From contig JASPKZ010001600.1 in NCBI GenBank assembly GCA_030220185.1, positions 1,530,001 through 1,594,000 of the forward strand: a stretch of 64,000 bases of DNA, given 5' to 3'. Every line of letters starts with the position of its first letter. Position 1 is the stretch's first letter. The translations under genes were made by a program, and so were the position numbers. Origin of the DNA: Diploptera punctata. Taxonomy: Eukaryota > Arthropoda > Insecta > Blattodea > Blaberidae. Positions 1 through 11,455 of the stretch are shown here, piece by piece. A model generated the notes under the pieces. The model worked only from the letters and a program-made list of their open reading frames with translations, was not told the origin of the DNA and made no database searches.

Positions 1-66
1 AAATGTAATTCCACGTATCATTTACAAGACATAGCATCCAAAGCAAATATAAAAATGACACATTAC

Positions 67-290
67 CTTGATGACAAAATGTCCCATAAATATGGAATAA
101 AAAGTCAGTAAAATGTATCTTGGCTGAATATTTATGTTTATAATATCGACTGACGTAGTAAGTTGTTCCAAGTCCCATACTGAGAAAGATATTTGTCAGA
201 ACTGATAGCCAGATACCTGAATTTAAGATATGAATGTACTGTCTCCAAGACCATTCTAACTTCTTTGGATGTTGTATGTATACTATATGC
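67..290 (-). CDS. Ionotropic receptor, exon 6 (TM1 and start of pore loop)
   Basis: Last exon of the IR gene visible here; the gene continues past the left edge. On the minus strand the exon runs from an acceptor (TTCTAG) at 291-292 to a donor GTAATG starting at 66. It is open for 74 codons when entered in phase 2, the phase left by the exon at 6258-6434, and ends in phase 1. The peptide begins HIVYIQHPKK, the family's stretch between S1 and TM1. A hydrophobic run around WLSVLTNIFLSMGLGTTYYV is a good TM1, and FLFHIYGTFCHQG matches the pore-loop region, where IRs typically read G-x-x-C-x-Q-G. Family role: ligand-gated cation channel subunit in chemosensory neurons. The domain call is from motif memory, without a database search. 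Confidence 0.85.
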
Positions 291-299
291 CTAGAATAA

Positions 300-828
300 A
301 ACATTCCAAAGTTAGATAACATATTGAATCCACAAATGAGTGTTGATTAAGGGGACCAACTCTTGAATTTCAATTTTGTTTTGTTTTCATCTGATTGTTT
401 TGAACATTTTATCAAAAACTTAATGTGCTTATAGAAGTGTTTCTGTGAATTGTGGTGTTTATAAGTACAATAGTTTCAGAATTATGATTTTTTAAATATA
501 TTTTTTTAAATATTTTCTAAAAAACCGCTCCTTACGATGCATTTCTTAAATATTCTCTCATAAAATTTGAGATTCAATGTATTTATGATTCCACTAAATA
601 TATGCTTTGGAAAACAAATCATAAAGGGAGGCACTGCTTATTTTTCATTTCTTGAAAAAAAAATATTATTAATATTTTATCCACTCTCCTGTATTACCAT
701 CTCAATTTAAAAGAACACATGTGTCTTACACTAGTATGTATTTGCATAGAAAATGTGAATTAGCATACATTGGGGATTCTGACCACAAAATTTCACTTTG
801 ATAGCATACAAATTGCATCATAGGGAAC
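300..828. other. AT-rich intron, nothing recognised
   Basis: Part of the intron between IR exons 5 and 6. Long A and T runs are present and no repeat copy found elsewhere in the window was noticed. Confidence 0.5.
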
Positions 829-1281
829 ATTTTCTTCTTCTTCTTCTTCTTCCTTCCAAGTATTAGGCCAAGGCCTGTTACGATCCTATAGAAAATTTTC
901 CCTCCAGCGTAAATAGTTTGATCCTTCCGGAAAATTCTCATATAAGATTTGAAAGCATAATAATAGTCCCTTCGATTGGTTGCTGGCCAAAGGAAGGCAA
1001 GACCAGTGATGGAGCTGCCATCTTATAGCCTCTGGTCAGGCCTTTCTGGAGAAGAAAAGAAAATAAAGGAAAGAAGAAATGGAAGAAAGGAAAGACTCCC
1101 TAGCCCTCGGATGCCCTAATAGCGTCGGGGTCGAAAAAACAAGAGTTAACCAAGGGAGGTTAGATAGTAAAGTTAAAAGAGTGCAAAACACAAGTAAGTG
1201 GAAGAAATGTTTTGCTCAGCTTGGGCACCTTGTGGTCGCCATCCACATATCCTCTAGATGAGGACCCCTGAGGGTAGGGAA
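829..1281. repeat. Dispersed repeat R1, copy 1
   Basis: Starts in a (CTT)n run, then CCTTCCAAGTATTAGGCCAAGG, and ends GATGAGGACCCCTGAGGG. It matches 31530-31939 at high identity, with ~35 extra bases near 900-940. No tRNA-like head or coding capacity was recognised. Confidence 0.82.
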
Positions 1282-2211
1282 CATTTTAAGTTTTGGAAAA
1301 TGTCAAAAAATGGAAACAGAAAAAAATAGAACACATATTTAAGTTTAAGTAGTAATGTTGACTAGATGTGCAAGGGTATTTAAATTCTTACGTCATGGAC
1401 TCCATTTTTCTCCTACAATAAAAAAATTAAATGAAAATGATTATAAAGAATCAGAGTTATTAAAAAGCAAGCAAACAAAAACTGTTTTTGTCTTGCTTTT
1501 TTTCAACATTTTTACCATTCGATGCCCTTTAACATTCTTATTTCGGGATAATTCATTATTTGAATTTTAGTAATGTAATCAGCATACATATGCAGTATTT
1601 ATTTATTTATTGGATGAAAGTGTCCTTTTGTTGTTTAAAATTTTCGTTAATTAACAAAACTGGTTGTTCTCTGGTTGCAATACAAACAAAAGAGACAGCA
1701 GTACTGGAGTTGTTTACTTACGGTATTAGCGCGTTAGGTATAAGGAAATTAAACCTATATTTACATAAGTAAATTACCTTTCTCGGTATTACCTCAGTGC
1801 AACTAATCCTTCACGGATCCAACACCTTTAAACACCAAGTCTTCAATAAATTCTTCCTTTACCATAATCCAACTAAATTATTACAGAACTTACAACTAAA
1901 CTAAAATATTAATAAAATTAATTAATGTTTAATTATGGGGGAAAACAATGACTATTTATCTGAAGTAGTTAAATGCGTTACAAGGATTGAAATTTACTAG
2001 TTAATATTATTGATTATTACTGTTAAAAGTTCAAAATACATTAATAAAATACTTTCAACCCCAGAAACGTAAAAACAATATATATATATATATATCATGT
2101 CTGAATTAGTTATTTTATTAAATAAACCTAAATGTTGAAATATACATTTTATACAACCGATAGGAAGGGACGCTTCAGAAATATATTAAGAATGAAATTG
2201 TCCATATAATA
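1282..2211. other. Intron; AT-rich with (TA)n at 2078-2095
   Basis: No gene or shared repeat was recognised apart from a short TA microsatellite. Confidence 0.5.
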
Positions 2212-2345
2212 TAGGGTGTCTCTAAATCCACTATCCATTTGAATGAAGGAAGACAATTATTAAAAAATCAATGTCATTGTTAAGTTTTATATATATTTTA
2301 CTGCCTTTCTACATGAACATTGCCAGTGTTTTTTAATAAACGATT
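2212..2345. mobile_element. Fragment of a Tc1/mariner-like transposon end
   Basis: TAGGGTGTCTCTAAATCCAC and the following bases match 39376-39500 (CAGGGTATCTCTAAAGTCGC...ATCCATTTGAATGAAGG). GGGTRTCTCTAAA at the margin looks like an inverted-repeat terminus. Only this end is present here. Confidence 0.5.
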
Positions 2346-3230
2346 TTTCGTCCATTTGTCCATTGTAAAATAAAACCAAATGAGCTAACTCAAATGGTTT
2401 CAGCTATGGAAAAGAGATATCAAGGCAAATGGAATCCTAATATGCTGGCCGAATATTGTTGGACCATCAAGAGGGATGCTCCATAGGCGAAATATAGCAG
2501 AAAATCGTCATTTCTTACTTTCTAGGCGAGTCCGAATGTTCGAATATTTTGTAGTTACGAATGTAGAAAATATTAAAGTGTTTGAAATTATAAATTCCTG
2601 TCCCTCGAAAACCTTGCGCGATGGAAGAAAACCGATATCATATTTGAATTCAGGAGAAAAAATACTATCAGAATTACATTTTTTCTTTCTGAGACAAAAA
2701 AATTTCTTTTTTGTTGCTCAGTGTTATTAGTTGAAACCACAGGAGGCCGTGAGACCAATTAGTTATAAAATGGAGGCAAGTACGTATTTATTGTTTTATA
2801 TTGTTTCAAATAAAGTTCAGTTCATTAAATATGGAGTGATTTTTTAGTATAATGTATATTAACACTACCTTTTGGGTATTTTTTGTATATACATAGCATG
2901 TAGTTTACATAGAGGACAGCGGTAATACTTCCCACACGCGGTTTGTAACATGTACTATCACAGTATGGTTATTTTATTATAGTATAGTTATTTAGGTTGG
3001 CAACCCCGAAATGTAGTAAGTTGAACTTTCAATCATGGTCGCCATTGCTGTAAGTACGACAAAACGCACTATCAAGCGTAAAAAAAAACTAATTTGTTGC
3101 ACAATCAAATGTAATTTTCTGAATAGAATAAACATTGAAAAATATTTTAAGTATTTTTATTCTACTTTTGCTTTACGTAGTGACTTCAAGCGAAAAATTT
3201 GATTGTGCGGTGCATAAAATTCTTCTCCAT
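2346..3230. other. Intron; short inverted repeat near 3091-3217, otherwise nothing recognised
   Basis: TTGTTGCACAATCAAAT (about 3091) and ATTTGATTGTGCGGTGCA (about 3198) are near-complementary 17-mers ~90 bp apart, possibly a small inverted-repeat element. A short frame at 2406-2485 (GKWNPNMLAEYCW...) was not identified. Confidence 0.4.
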
Positions 3231-3365
3231 AACTGACTCACTGGTATTATCGATCACGTAGATTCATCGCCGTGTGGAAATAAGTTCTCCAGATATCCGT
3301 ACCTTGATTTAATGTTTTCCAATCATCCCTGTACAAATAAATTCCCTGAAATAATAGTTACAGTA
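3231..3365 (-). mobile_element. LINE-A 3' end fragment
   Basis: Reverse complement of the last ~130 bp of LINE-A (compare 23320-23448), starting with ACTCACTGG..ATTATCGA as the inverted tail. It is followed head-to-head by another LINE-A fragment. Confidence 0.75.
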
Positions 3366-3429
3366 ATGCTACCGCCGGCATAGCTCTCGGGGTCATTTAA
3401 GCATGCAAGCCACTCCACCACGACAGGGT

Positions 3430-4038
3430 AAAGTTATTATGGAGGGGAATATAATGGAAATGGACAACTAATGACAAATGAGGGAAATTTTGAAGAAGTG
3501 GCTGATCAAATATTTAGGGACAAGAATTACAAATAGTAATGAGATGCACAAGGAAATTAAACATAGGCTCAAAATTGGAAATGCGTGCTTTATGAATTAC
3601 AGAGACTCTTGCCCTCCCAACTCCTTTCAAAAAACGTTAAACTGAAAATAAATATAACAGTTATTCTCCCAGTTATATTATAGGATGGATGCCAAACATG
3701 GACTGTTAGTTTAAGGGAGGGAAGAAGATTACGAGTATTTGAGAATAAAATTGTTAGGAAAATGTTTGGGCCAAAAACAGATGAACAGACAAGCTCTTAG
3801 ACTGCGATGGGCGGGAAATGTGACACGATTAGGGAATGAAAGAGGTGCATGGAAGCTTCATGTAGGAAAACCAGAGGGAAATCGCCCAGTCGGAAGACCA
3901 AGAATGAGGTGGGAAAATGACATTATCCATGATTATACAGGGAATTATAGATTATTCAGGGGACGATTGGGAACATTAGCTCAAGATAGGGATGTCTGCG
4001 CGGCCGTGAACCTATGGGTTCGATAGAGCCAGTGAGTT
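3430..4038 (+). mobile_element. LINE-A fragment, C-terminal half of RT protein
   Basis: Matches 22755-23430 of the better LINE-A copy: NGNGQLMTNEGNFEEVA with frameshifts, then LRWAGNVTRLGNERGAWKL and VGRPRMRWEN in an open stretch 3739-4023. It ends CGATAGAGCCAGTGAGT like the other copies. 5'-truncated and broken. Confidence 0.82.
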
Positions 4039-4211
4039 ACATATTATTTGGTAGGTAACCTTTATTTAAATACTTTATTTTAACATTATTTAAAACATAT
4101 TCGTATTTAAAGGTGTTACAAATCAAGTGATATTCTGAGTAAGGTCAATGACTACAAATACAACTTTTTAGTGTAATTCAAAGTCATGGATCCACAAAAT
4201 ATTTTATAAAC

Positions 4212-5027
4212 AACTAGCTAATACCCGGCGTGCGCTGCTACTCCTAAATGAATGTTAATGTGTTTTACCGCCAGCCTTGAGCTGCTATGCTTGCCCGTGA
4301 ATCAGCTTATCCCGATCTTCTTGGCTACAATGAAAGACAAAAATGGTTATTGTGAGTTATCCGTAAAAGATAAATACATGCTGCCACGTACTTTTTTCTA
4401 GGGTATTTTGAGATATTTAATTCCGTGAACAATAATTTGGTGTATTTGTTATAGTGTAGGCAGCGTAAACATTTAAGCGTCAAAATAGGGATATTATTTA
4501 ATGTTTTTCACTACAAAGAGTGATTTTTAGGGGTGAAGGGGTTGAGTATTAAAACTCCCTTATAGCCTATGTTCATCTCCGGAACATTTTTCAAAAAGCC
4601 CCATCACAAGCGGATCAAGAGTATGGCAGAGCACGCATGCCCGGGAATCTACTTATCCCGATCTTCTTGGAATCAATGAAAGACAAGCATGGTTATTGTG
4701 AGTTATCCTTAAAAGAAAAACATATGCTATCGCGGACTTTTTTGTAGAGGTTTTTGAGGTATTGAATTCTGTGTACATTAATTTGGTGTATTTGTTACGG
4801 TTTAGGTAGCGTAAGGCATTTCAGCGTCAGAATAGATACTTTATTTCACGTTTTTCGTTACAAAGAGTGTTTTTTAGGTGTGAAGGGGTTGAGTATTTCA
4901 ATTCCCTTATAGCCTATGTTCATCCCGGGAATCTCCTGAACATTTTGCAAAAAACCCCATCAAAATCGGATCAACGGTATGGCCGCGCATAGAACAAGAA
5001 CAAACAAACAAACATACAAACATTTTT
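4212..5027. repeat. Tandem repeat element T1, about two ~350-bp units
   Basis: Opens CTAATACCCGGCGTGCGCTGC. Units are marked by CTTATCCCGATCTTCTTGG at about 4306 and 4660 and end AATCGGATCAACGGTATGG..AACAAACAAACA. The same unit recurs at 13296-13978 and 17291-17603. No coding capacity was seen. Confidence 0.82.
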
Positions 5028-5321
5028 ATTAAAATATATATGCAGTCAATATACCCATTTCACCAATTAATGTTTTAAAATGGTCAACAAGTTTCTACAG
5101 CCAAGCTGTCATTCTCAAGACCAGATATTGACTGAAGACAAAATTGATAATAAATAAATAAACAAATTCAGTTAAAAACAAGTTTGTTTATTTATTTATT
5201 ATCAATTTTGTCTTCAGTCAATATCTGGTCTTGAGAATGACAGCTTGGCTGTAGAAACTTGTTGACCATTTTAAAACATTAATTGGTGAAATGGGTATAT
5301 TGACTGCATATATATTTTAAT
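5028..5321. repeat. Perfect palindrome, 139-bp arms, 16-bp spacer
   Basis: Bases 5028-5166 are the exact reverse complement of 5183-5321 (checked base by base), with TTCAGTTAAAAACAAG between. The palindrome abuts the end of element T1. Identity ends abruptly at both outer edges. Confidence 0.95.
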
Positions 5322-5572
5322 ATTTTATCACCAAGAAGATCACTTGTGTATTAAAAACATTTTTATAATATAAAAAATATTATATTAGATACACTATTCC
5401 AAGGGAGTGTTTTAAATTGTTAAGCTAACTGTTTTAATATGTCTTTCAGAATATTCAATTATTTCTTCTTAAATCAGACATTGCCAAATGATAGCATCAT
5501 TGGAAAACACATTGAGGATTATTTTTAATAATATTTTAATTATATTGTGAAAAGAAAAATTAATGTCTGAAC

Positions 5573-5640
5573 GAGGAATCAAACCGTAGACATCTAGCTC
5601 TCCAGACTAATGTGCAGCCCACTACACCATTCCAGACCTG
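5573..5640 (-). mobile_element. tRNA-like SINE head
   Basis: The minus strand has A-box-like TGGTGTAGTGGGCTG and B-box-like GGTTTGATTCC about 30 bp apart. No acceptor stem closes, so it is read as a SINE or tRNA fossil rather than a tRNA gene. Confidence 0.5.
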
Positions 5641-5649
5641 GCACAAACA

Positions 5650-6257
5650 CTAACAATTCTTTCCACATACACAAATCTATAATTCTTGATTCGTAAGCTG
5701 TCAGGTAGGTGTCACTGCCATCGCCAGCGGCTGGCTTTGTCTAGAAGTATCTATATTTGAGAATTTTACACCGCCACTTTTATAAGTAGTAAACGATGTT
5801 ATTTAACATTTTCCAGTAAAATATTATTAAAAGTATTATTATACAAAAGTTACAGTCAGAGCTAACTCGCACGTTATTAATAACCATTTGAAAAGTGATA
5901 AATCGAGAAAAAACATTCGAATACATTAGATGCTTGAAAAATCTAGGATGACGATAGTTATATTAACACAACTCTAAATAGGTTAAAATTATTTACATAC
6001 TCTACATGCAATTTTAATAGCTTATATAATACAGAATTTTTGTACATCGTCTTACACGACCTCTTGTTTTAAAGATCTTCGGAGAAGTCAATATTATTTT
6101 TTTAGGAGAGAGTACTTCTATTTTTTAGTTTACTACGAGTAAATACTTGTTAATATTCCTTGTATTCTGTGTGAATTCGACCGTTAATCTTAAATGGAAG
6201 AACTGTATTTATATATAGACTAATGTTGTGCTAATTTTTAGAGGAAGATATACATAC
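5650..6257. other. Intron, nothing recognised
   Basis: AT-rich sequence left of IR exon 5, with no repeat or gene recognised. Confidence 0.45.
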
Positions 6258-6434
6258 ATGTCATTTACAATTGGAGCGAGAAAATCGACCACTAAATGTC
6301 TTGTCATTGACATCGAGAACGCAGCAACTGCGACGTCAACTTCTCGCCTGGCCACCATCGCTATCATTCCATTCCATGCACCGTTCTTGAGCAGAATTCC
6401 CCAGCTGCCATCATTTGAGTAAACATAGTCAGTT
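6258..6434 (-). CDS. Ionotropic receptor, exon 5 (S1 ligand-binding lobe)
   Basis: The peptide carries the hallmark end of the IR S1 lobe: DGSWG, then NGAWNGMIAMV, then REVDVAVAAFSMS, then R..VVDFLAPI. These match the conserved D-G-x-W-G / NG-x-W-x-GM / EVD / DF-x-x-P order of divergent insect IRs. The acceptor is TTTGCAG ending at 6435, and the donor is CAT|GTATGT with GT at 6256-6257. The exon starts with one base that completes an AGA codon with the AG ending the exon at 24784. It ends in phase 2, and its last two bases plus the first base at 290 make ATG. Open reading continues past the donor but loses similarity. S1 with S2 binds the ligand outside the membrane. Confidence 0.92.
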
Positions 6435-6732
6435 CTGCAAAGCATTCAACACAGCCAAACTTACACTTTTATAAAAAATACTTCCCAATATACTCATCAC
6501 CATCATATTTCATTCTTTCTTTCTCCTCCTCCTGATACATAACTAAATATTTTAATTTTTATGTACTTATATGTACACTTTGAAAAAAAAATAGCGGAGT
6601 CTTGATCTCGAATATTTAAAGTTTTAACACACGATTCACTCGAGTAAACTAAATGCATAGTTTAGCTACAATACGTCCCCATTCCTCCATTGAAGAGCAT
6701 TATTTTATGCACAGCCAGCCAGAGAACTCTTA

Positions 6733-6795
6733 GCTTAGTGTCTTATGACGTGCTTCGTATGCGAAAGGTCACAGGTTCGATTCCCGATGAGATTA
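6733..6795 (+). mobile_element. tRNA-like SINE head
   Basis: TAGCTTAGTGTC (A box) and GGTTCGATTCC (B box) flank TGCTTCGTATGC, which looks like the anticodon arm of a tRNA reading CGT. Acceptor pairing is absent. Confidence 0.5.
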
Positions 6796-6799
6796 AATA

Positions 6800-7900
6800 T
6801 TTTAATTGCTACAATGTTTTTCTATTTTATTCTGTCTATTCACTCTTAAAGTAAAAACTAACTAACTACTTGGAGATATTATTATTAATATTATTATTGA
6901 TATTATTTTTTATTGATATTGTTATTATCAAAAATAGTATAATAATAATATTATTAATATTGTTATTATTATTATTGTTGTCCATCATCTATGGGCTCTT
7001 ATTCGGCTGGACTTGACCTATATAAACTAAATATTTTAATTGAAGGGTGAAAGTTTTCCTCGTTAATATGTAATAAGTAAATAAATAAATATATGAAGTT
7101 ATATTATCTTTTATTCATAAATTTATATCATATTTATTAAAATGTGGTACTGCGCACACACTTTTATACCGGTAGCTAAATAGTGCTATAGAGTTTAAGA
7201 AGGCAGGTATATTACTTAAAATAAGTGTAAAGAGGACATAGATTACGTGACTCGAATTAAATATTATGCAATGTATTTTTCTGAAATACAAATAAATAAC
7301 AAAAAAATCATTGTCGAGGGATTCGAAGCCTCGCTCTCATATATATTTCATTTTTTTCGCAATTGATTTAGTAATCTATGCTACTCGAACGTCTAATACT
7401 AGTCGTTTAAATCCTGGTTGTCTTGTTTACAATTACATTATTCACGAGAATTAAACTTTATTTGAAATGTCGTAATTTGAATAATATTGTATACGTCGAA
7501 CACTCGTAAATATCAAGAAACATGTCCCCTGCATTGGTCTCTAACTATTAAATACGATTAAAACCAAATGCACCGTATTTAAAACATTTAACTATGCGGT
7601 ACCTCGTGAACCACAGCTTTAGCTCTTCGAGCATGCTCAGTGGGTCATAACAGGGACCCAGTGTTTTGAAGTCACTCATTCTTTTTTTTTTCTAAGTGTA
7701 CATAAGATACATTAATGTGTCTATACATTTGTGCTACAGAAGTTCCAAGAATTATATCCTCGTAAAATTGCCAAATTTATTAAATCCAATAGATTTAGAT
7801 GGCAAGGTTATGTAGCTCGGGTAGATTATGTAGAAATGATTAAAAAAAATTTTAATGGGAACACTTACTAGTCGTCTTCTTTAACTAAGTTTAATCTCTC
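6800..7900. other. Intron; AT-rich, ATT-rich stretch at 6880-6985
   Basis: Degenerate (ATT)/(AAT) runs at 6880-6985. The string TAAATATTTTAATT recurs near 6541, 6791 and 7025. No gene was seen. Confidence 0.45.
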
Positions 7901-7904
7901 ACTT

Positions 7905-8300
7905 TATAGGTACTTTTTATATGTCAGGTGCCATCCGGGCCTTAATGTGGCACAATCTATCGGGGGAGAGATTTAAACTTTGGATCATAACACTTTTCTG
8001 ACCACACAAGAACATCGAGCCTCTCTGAATGCATGATGGAGCTCTCCGAGATATCACAACATTAAGACCAAACACACCATTCACTCAAATATTCATACTA
8101 AACATGGCGAATATGATAATGATGATTATGATGGTCAGATGCTCGGAGACCGTTTCGACCTCAAGGTTTCCTAAAATTTGTCTTGCAAGCGAGGAAAAAT
8201 AAATGCAATCAGCCAGGAAAAAAATTGTCCCGACTGAGGACCGAATCCGGACCTGCTGCGTAAAACAGTGACTCTACTCCGAAACCACAGCGATGAACAT
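7905..8300 (-). mobile_element. SINE family 1b copy
   Basis: tRNA-like head at the right end (minus strand: CTGTGGTTTCGGAGTAGAG, then GATTCGGTCC), then a body shared with 38597-39013, including TATAGGTAC at the far end and ACATTAAGACCAAACACAC. It shares the head and the GGACCGTTTGGGCC-type block with SINE family 1. Confidence 0.78.
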
Positions 8301-8304
8301 AACG

Positions 8305-8455
8305 GGAAACACACGGGGGAAACTATTAGAAACGCTTAGATGTAGGTGGGAGGATAATATTAGGAATAATCTTAAAGAACTGAATATTGGAGATAACTGA
8401 ATTCTGTACCCTGAAGGTATGGACCAGTCAAGGGCCTTATTGAATGCGTATTAAA
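8305..8455 (+). mobile_element. LINE 3' end fragment
   Basis: Conceptual reading RCRWEDNIRNNLKELNIGDN..., then MDQSRALLNAY, is the usual last segment of endonuclease-RT LINE proteins (R-W-E-D-N-I...W-x-x-L). Too short to assign. Confidence 0.5.
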
Positions 8456-8820
8456 ACATTAGTCATATAGCTAAGTTCTATGTTTGTGTTACTAGTTGAA
8501 TACATTGATATCTTATTTCATTGGACTAGTCTGACGTTGAGAACAAACAGTGGATCCATTTATGATATAGGGACATATTATGAGTTTGGTCACTATTTTA
8601 ATTTAATCAAAGTGCAGTTGAGTAACAACAATAAATTTGTACATCGCTGACTCAACTTTTCAGAAGGACGTAGTCATTATGTGTTCTGTATACCGCGTAA
8701 TTATGAATACAATGTACAGAGTGCATTTAAACCGAAAAAAGCTTAATCTTATGTTTAAAAAAAAATGTAATTGAATATATTTGACATACATACAATCAGC
8801 TTCAATTCTTATATACATAT

Positions 8821-9163
8821 AAATAAATAATAGTTTTAAAAAACTAAAACAATATGCTTTATTAGAAAACCGAACTATAAAAATGAAAAATAATTTTAAT
8901 TTCCAACATGCTTGGGATAAATAATTTTACCATCAAAAGCGTGGGGTGCTCTTTATCAATTAATATATTTGATAATAAATAGATATTGGTAAAAGTAAAG
9001 TATCTAAGAAGAAAATGTAAAAAATCATAAAACTACGCCACGCTTTTGATGGTAAAATTATTTATCCCAAGCGTGTTGGAAATTAAAATTATTTTTCACT
9101 TTTATAGTTCGGTTTTCTAATAAAGCGTACTGTTTCAGTTTTTTTAAAACTATTATTTATTTT
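8821..9163. repeat. Imperfect inverted repeat, ~125-bp arms
   Basis: Left arm 8821-8945 and right arm 9037-9163 are reverse complements with scattered differences (blocks TTTTACCATCAAAAGCGTGG and CCACGCTTTTGATGGTAAAA), around a ~90-bp AT-rich centre. Confidence 0.85.
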
Positions 9164-9273
9164 TCATTTTTTAGTTTTAATATTTTACAGAATAAGATAC
9201 AAATGTAAATATCTTTAAATTCGATACTATTCTAGTATGAGCTAAAAGTAATACTCTTCTAAAAAACCTTCCA

Positions 9274-9352
9274 GCCGGATTTGAACGAGCTACCTAGGGA
9301 TTACTGAAATTATATACCACTAGGGTCCACCGCTCTACCAAGTGAGCTCTTA
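9274..9352 (-). mobile_element. tRNA-like SINE head
   Basis: The minus strand reads CACTTGGTAGAGCGGTGG (A box) and CGTTCAAATCCGGCTG (B box), separated by an AT-rich insert that a working tRNA would not have. Confidence 0.5.
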
Positions 9353-9401
9353 CAACGATTGACTAAAAAGTCGACAAGTCCGCAACCTATTGTACCAGTT
9401 T

Positions 9402-10060
9402 TCATTTTTTTGACTTTCTGATGATTCTGGCCAGGATTTTAGAAACAAAATATGAAATTATTGTATTGTCACGGGCCCTTTACAGGTACACAAAGTTTCA
9501 AGTCGATCCAATGTTTCTAAGTGGGTGAAAATCGTGTTCAAATATTTCGGTACATAGATACAAAAAACACTTTTTTTTTTAATTTTCTGACAGTTCTGGC
9601 CAGGATTTTAGAAACAAATATGAAATTATTGTACTGTCACGGGTCCTTTACAAATATACAAAGTTTCAAGTCGATCCAACGTTTGTAAGTGGGTGAAAAT
9701 CGTGTTCAAAAATTCCGTTACATAGATACAAAGACACTTTTTTGATTTTCTGATGATTCTGGCCAGGATTTTAGAAAATAAATATGGAATTATTGCATTG
9801 TCACGGGTCCTTTACACGTATACAAAGCTTCAAGTCGATCCAATGTTTCTAAGTGGGTGAAAATCGTGTCCAAAAATTCCGTTACATAGATACAAAAACA
9901 CTTTTTTTGGTTTTCTGATGATTCTGGCCATGATTTTAGAAACAAAATATGAAATTATTGTATTGTCACGGGTCTTTTACAAGTATACAAAGTTTCTAGT
10001 TGTTCCAATGATTTTAAGTGGGTGAAAATCGCGTTAAAAGATTCAGTTACATAGATAGAT
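9402..10060. repeat. Minisatellite, four units of ~165 bp
   Basis: CTGATGATTCTGGCCAGGAT or variants recur at about 9419, 9588, 9750 and 9915. Each is followed by TGTCACGGGTCCTTTACA, CAAGTCGATCCAATG and GTGGGTGAAAATCG. The last unit fades at ~10060. Confidence 0.9.
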
Positions 10061-10227
10061 ATCAGATCGATAAGCTAATATAAAGCGTGTAAAAACTAAC
10101 CGAGGCAGTTGGCTCACGCAGTTACGTTTGAGACTCGTATTTGGAAGGTCGAACAACTTAGCTTTTTTTCTGGTTTTCCTCAATCGTCGAGAATTTCCAG
10201 TGGGAATTTTATTATTAGAACTTGTTT

Positions 10228-10943
10228 TATAATAAGTAATGCCACGAGAGATTTCCAAATTATCAATAAATTCACGACTCACGAAGTGAAGAATGAATTT
10301 ATCTAGATAATTTGGAAATCAAGAGTGGCACTGTTAGGACTATTTAACGAATAAAATTAAACTATTTACTCACAAATCATTATTTAAATATTTATATATT
10401 TAATGTAAACGGCGGTGTTTGAAAATAAATGAGAAATGTTATGTTTCACTTGGTTTTCACTGTAACCAGATCATATTACTTATTGCCAAATAGGATCGTA
10501 ATATTGTAAGAATTCATCCTAGTGGAGAAAAAATGAAACGTCAAACTGTATATTAATTAATTTCTGTTGTCCTATGTTGTAAATATGTCAATTATATTTT
10601 TCTGGAACGTTATTACCTGGGAAAAAATACGTTTAAGAAAATGCAAACAGTGTTTTTTTTTGTGGTATAATCAATTGCTACAAATGTTTTTATATTATCT
10701 CCCGCAACCATGATAAGGTTACATTCGTGTACTATATATGCAATCTGGTAGCCATATGTAATCATTGCAAAATAATGCTTTGACCTATTCAGGATGTTAA
10801 AAAGGACGAGCTTGATTTTACAATGATAAAATTAAACTGATAAAATCGAGGTGAAAAATGACTGTGATTGGTTGTAATTAAAAAATCGTTGATATGTGAT
10901 TGGTCATTGACTCCCATTTGGGACATGAGTTAAATAGTCATTG
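10228..10943 (+). mobile_element. Foldback element F, copy A
   Basis: One of five copies in the window. It starts ATAAGTAATGCCACGAG and carries a 91-bp foldback at 10240-10330 (TGCCACGAGAGATTTCC against its complement near GGAAATCAAGAGTGGCA). It ends CATTTGGGACATGAGTTAAA. The middle is AT-rich and non-coding, with two inverted CCAAT boxes near the far end. Confidence 0.85.
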
Positions 10944-11019
10944 TAATTTGATAATAATATTACAACTGGTAGCCGTTATCTTAGCCTTCAAACTAAATCC
11001 AAAATATGCAAAACTCTCC

Positions 11020-11455
11020 TGAGACTCGTGATCCAATATGGAAGTGAAACCCGGCCATTAATTAAAAAGTGATAAATTAAAAGTCTTCGAAAGCAAGATT
11101 CTAAGGAAAATCTATGGATCAATAAATGAAAATGGCGTAGTAGATATAGTTATGAATTATACGACTTGTGTGGTGATACTGACATAGTCAGAAAAATAAA
11201 ATATTCAAGGCTGAGGTGGCTGGGCCTTCTACATCGACTGGAAAAAACAAACATTATCCGGGGTCACATTCAACAAAATACAAGGAAAAAGAAAAATTGG
11301 AAGACCTCTTACCAGATGGATTGACAGCGTGTAACAGAATCAGAAGGGTATGGGAGTCCAGGGATGAAGAAGGAAGGTAGAAGACAGAACTGGATGGAAG
11401 CGCATTGTTGGGGCGGTCAAGGCCTGTATGTAATATAGGCTGTAGCACCAAACAT
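11020..11455 (+). mobile_element. LINE fragment (C-terminal domain), unassigned family
   Basis: Conceptual translation with breaks gives KVFESKILRKIYG, SRLRWLGLLHRLE and IVGAVKACM, the post-RT segment of endonuclease-RT LINEs. It is not the same family as LINE-A or LINE-D by eye. Confidence 0.65.

Noticed and set aside
2406..2485. Short frame GKWNPNMLAEYCW as a transposase N-terminus
   Set aside because: Vaguely familiar, but too short and single-copy here to support a family name.
6228..6422. Plus-strand frame over IR exon 5
   Set aside because: It is the antisense shadow of the exon, which has splice sites and family motifs on the minus strand.
6733..6795. Functional tRNA genes at the tRNA-like heads (here and at 5573, 9274, 46010, 47645, 54150)
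   Set aside because: A and B boxes are present, but acceptor stems do not pair and several have inserts or SINE bodies attached.
9402..10060. CRISPR-like spaced repeats
   Set aside because: The units are contiguous ~165-bp tandem copies without unique spacers, in eukaryotic DNA.
10043..10306. Open frames over the foldback elements (also 40413-40673 and 55206-55427)
   Set aside because: Not conserved in frame among the five copies.
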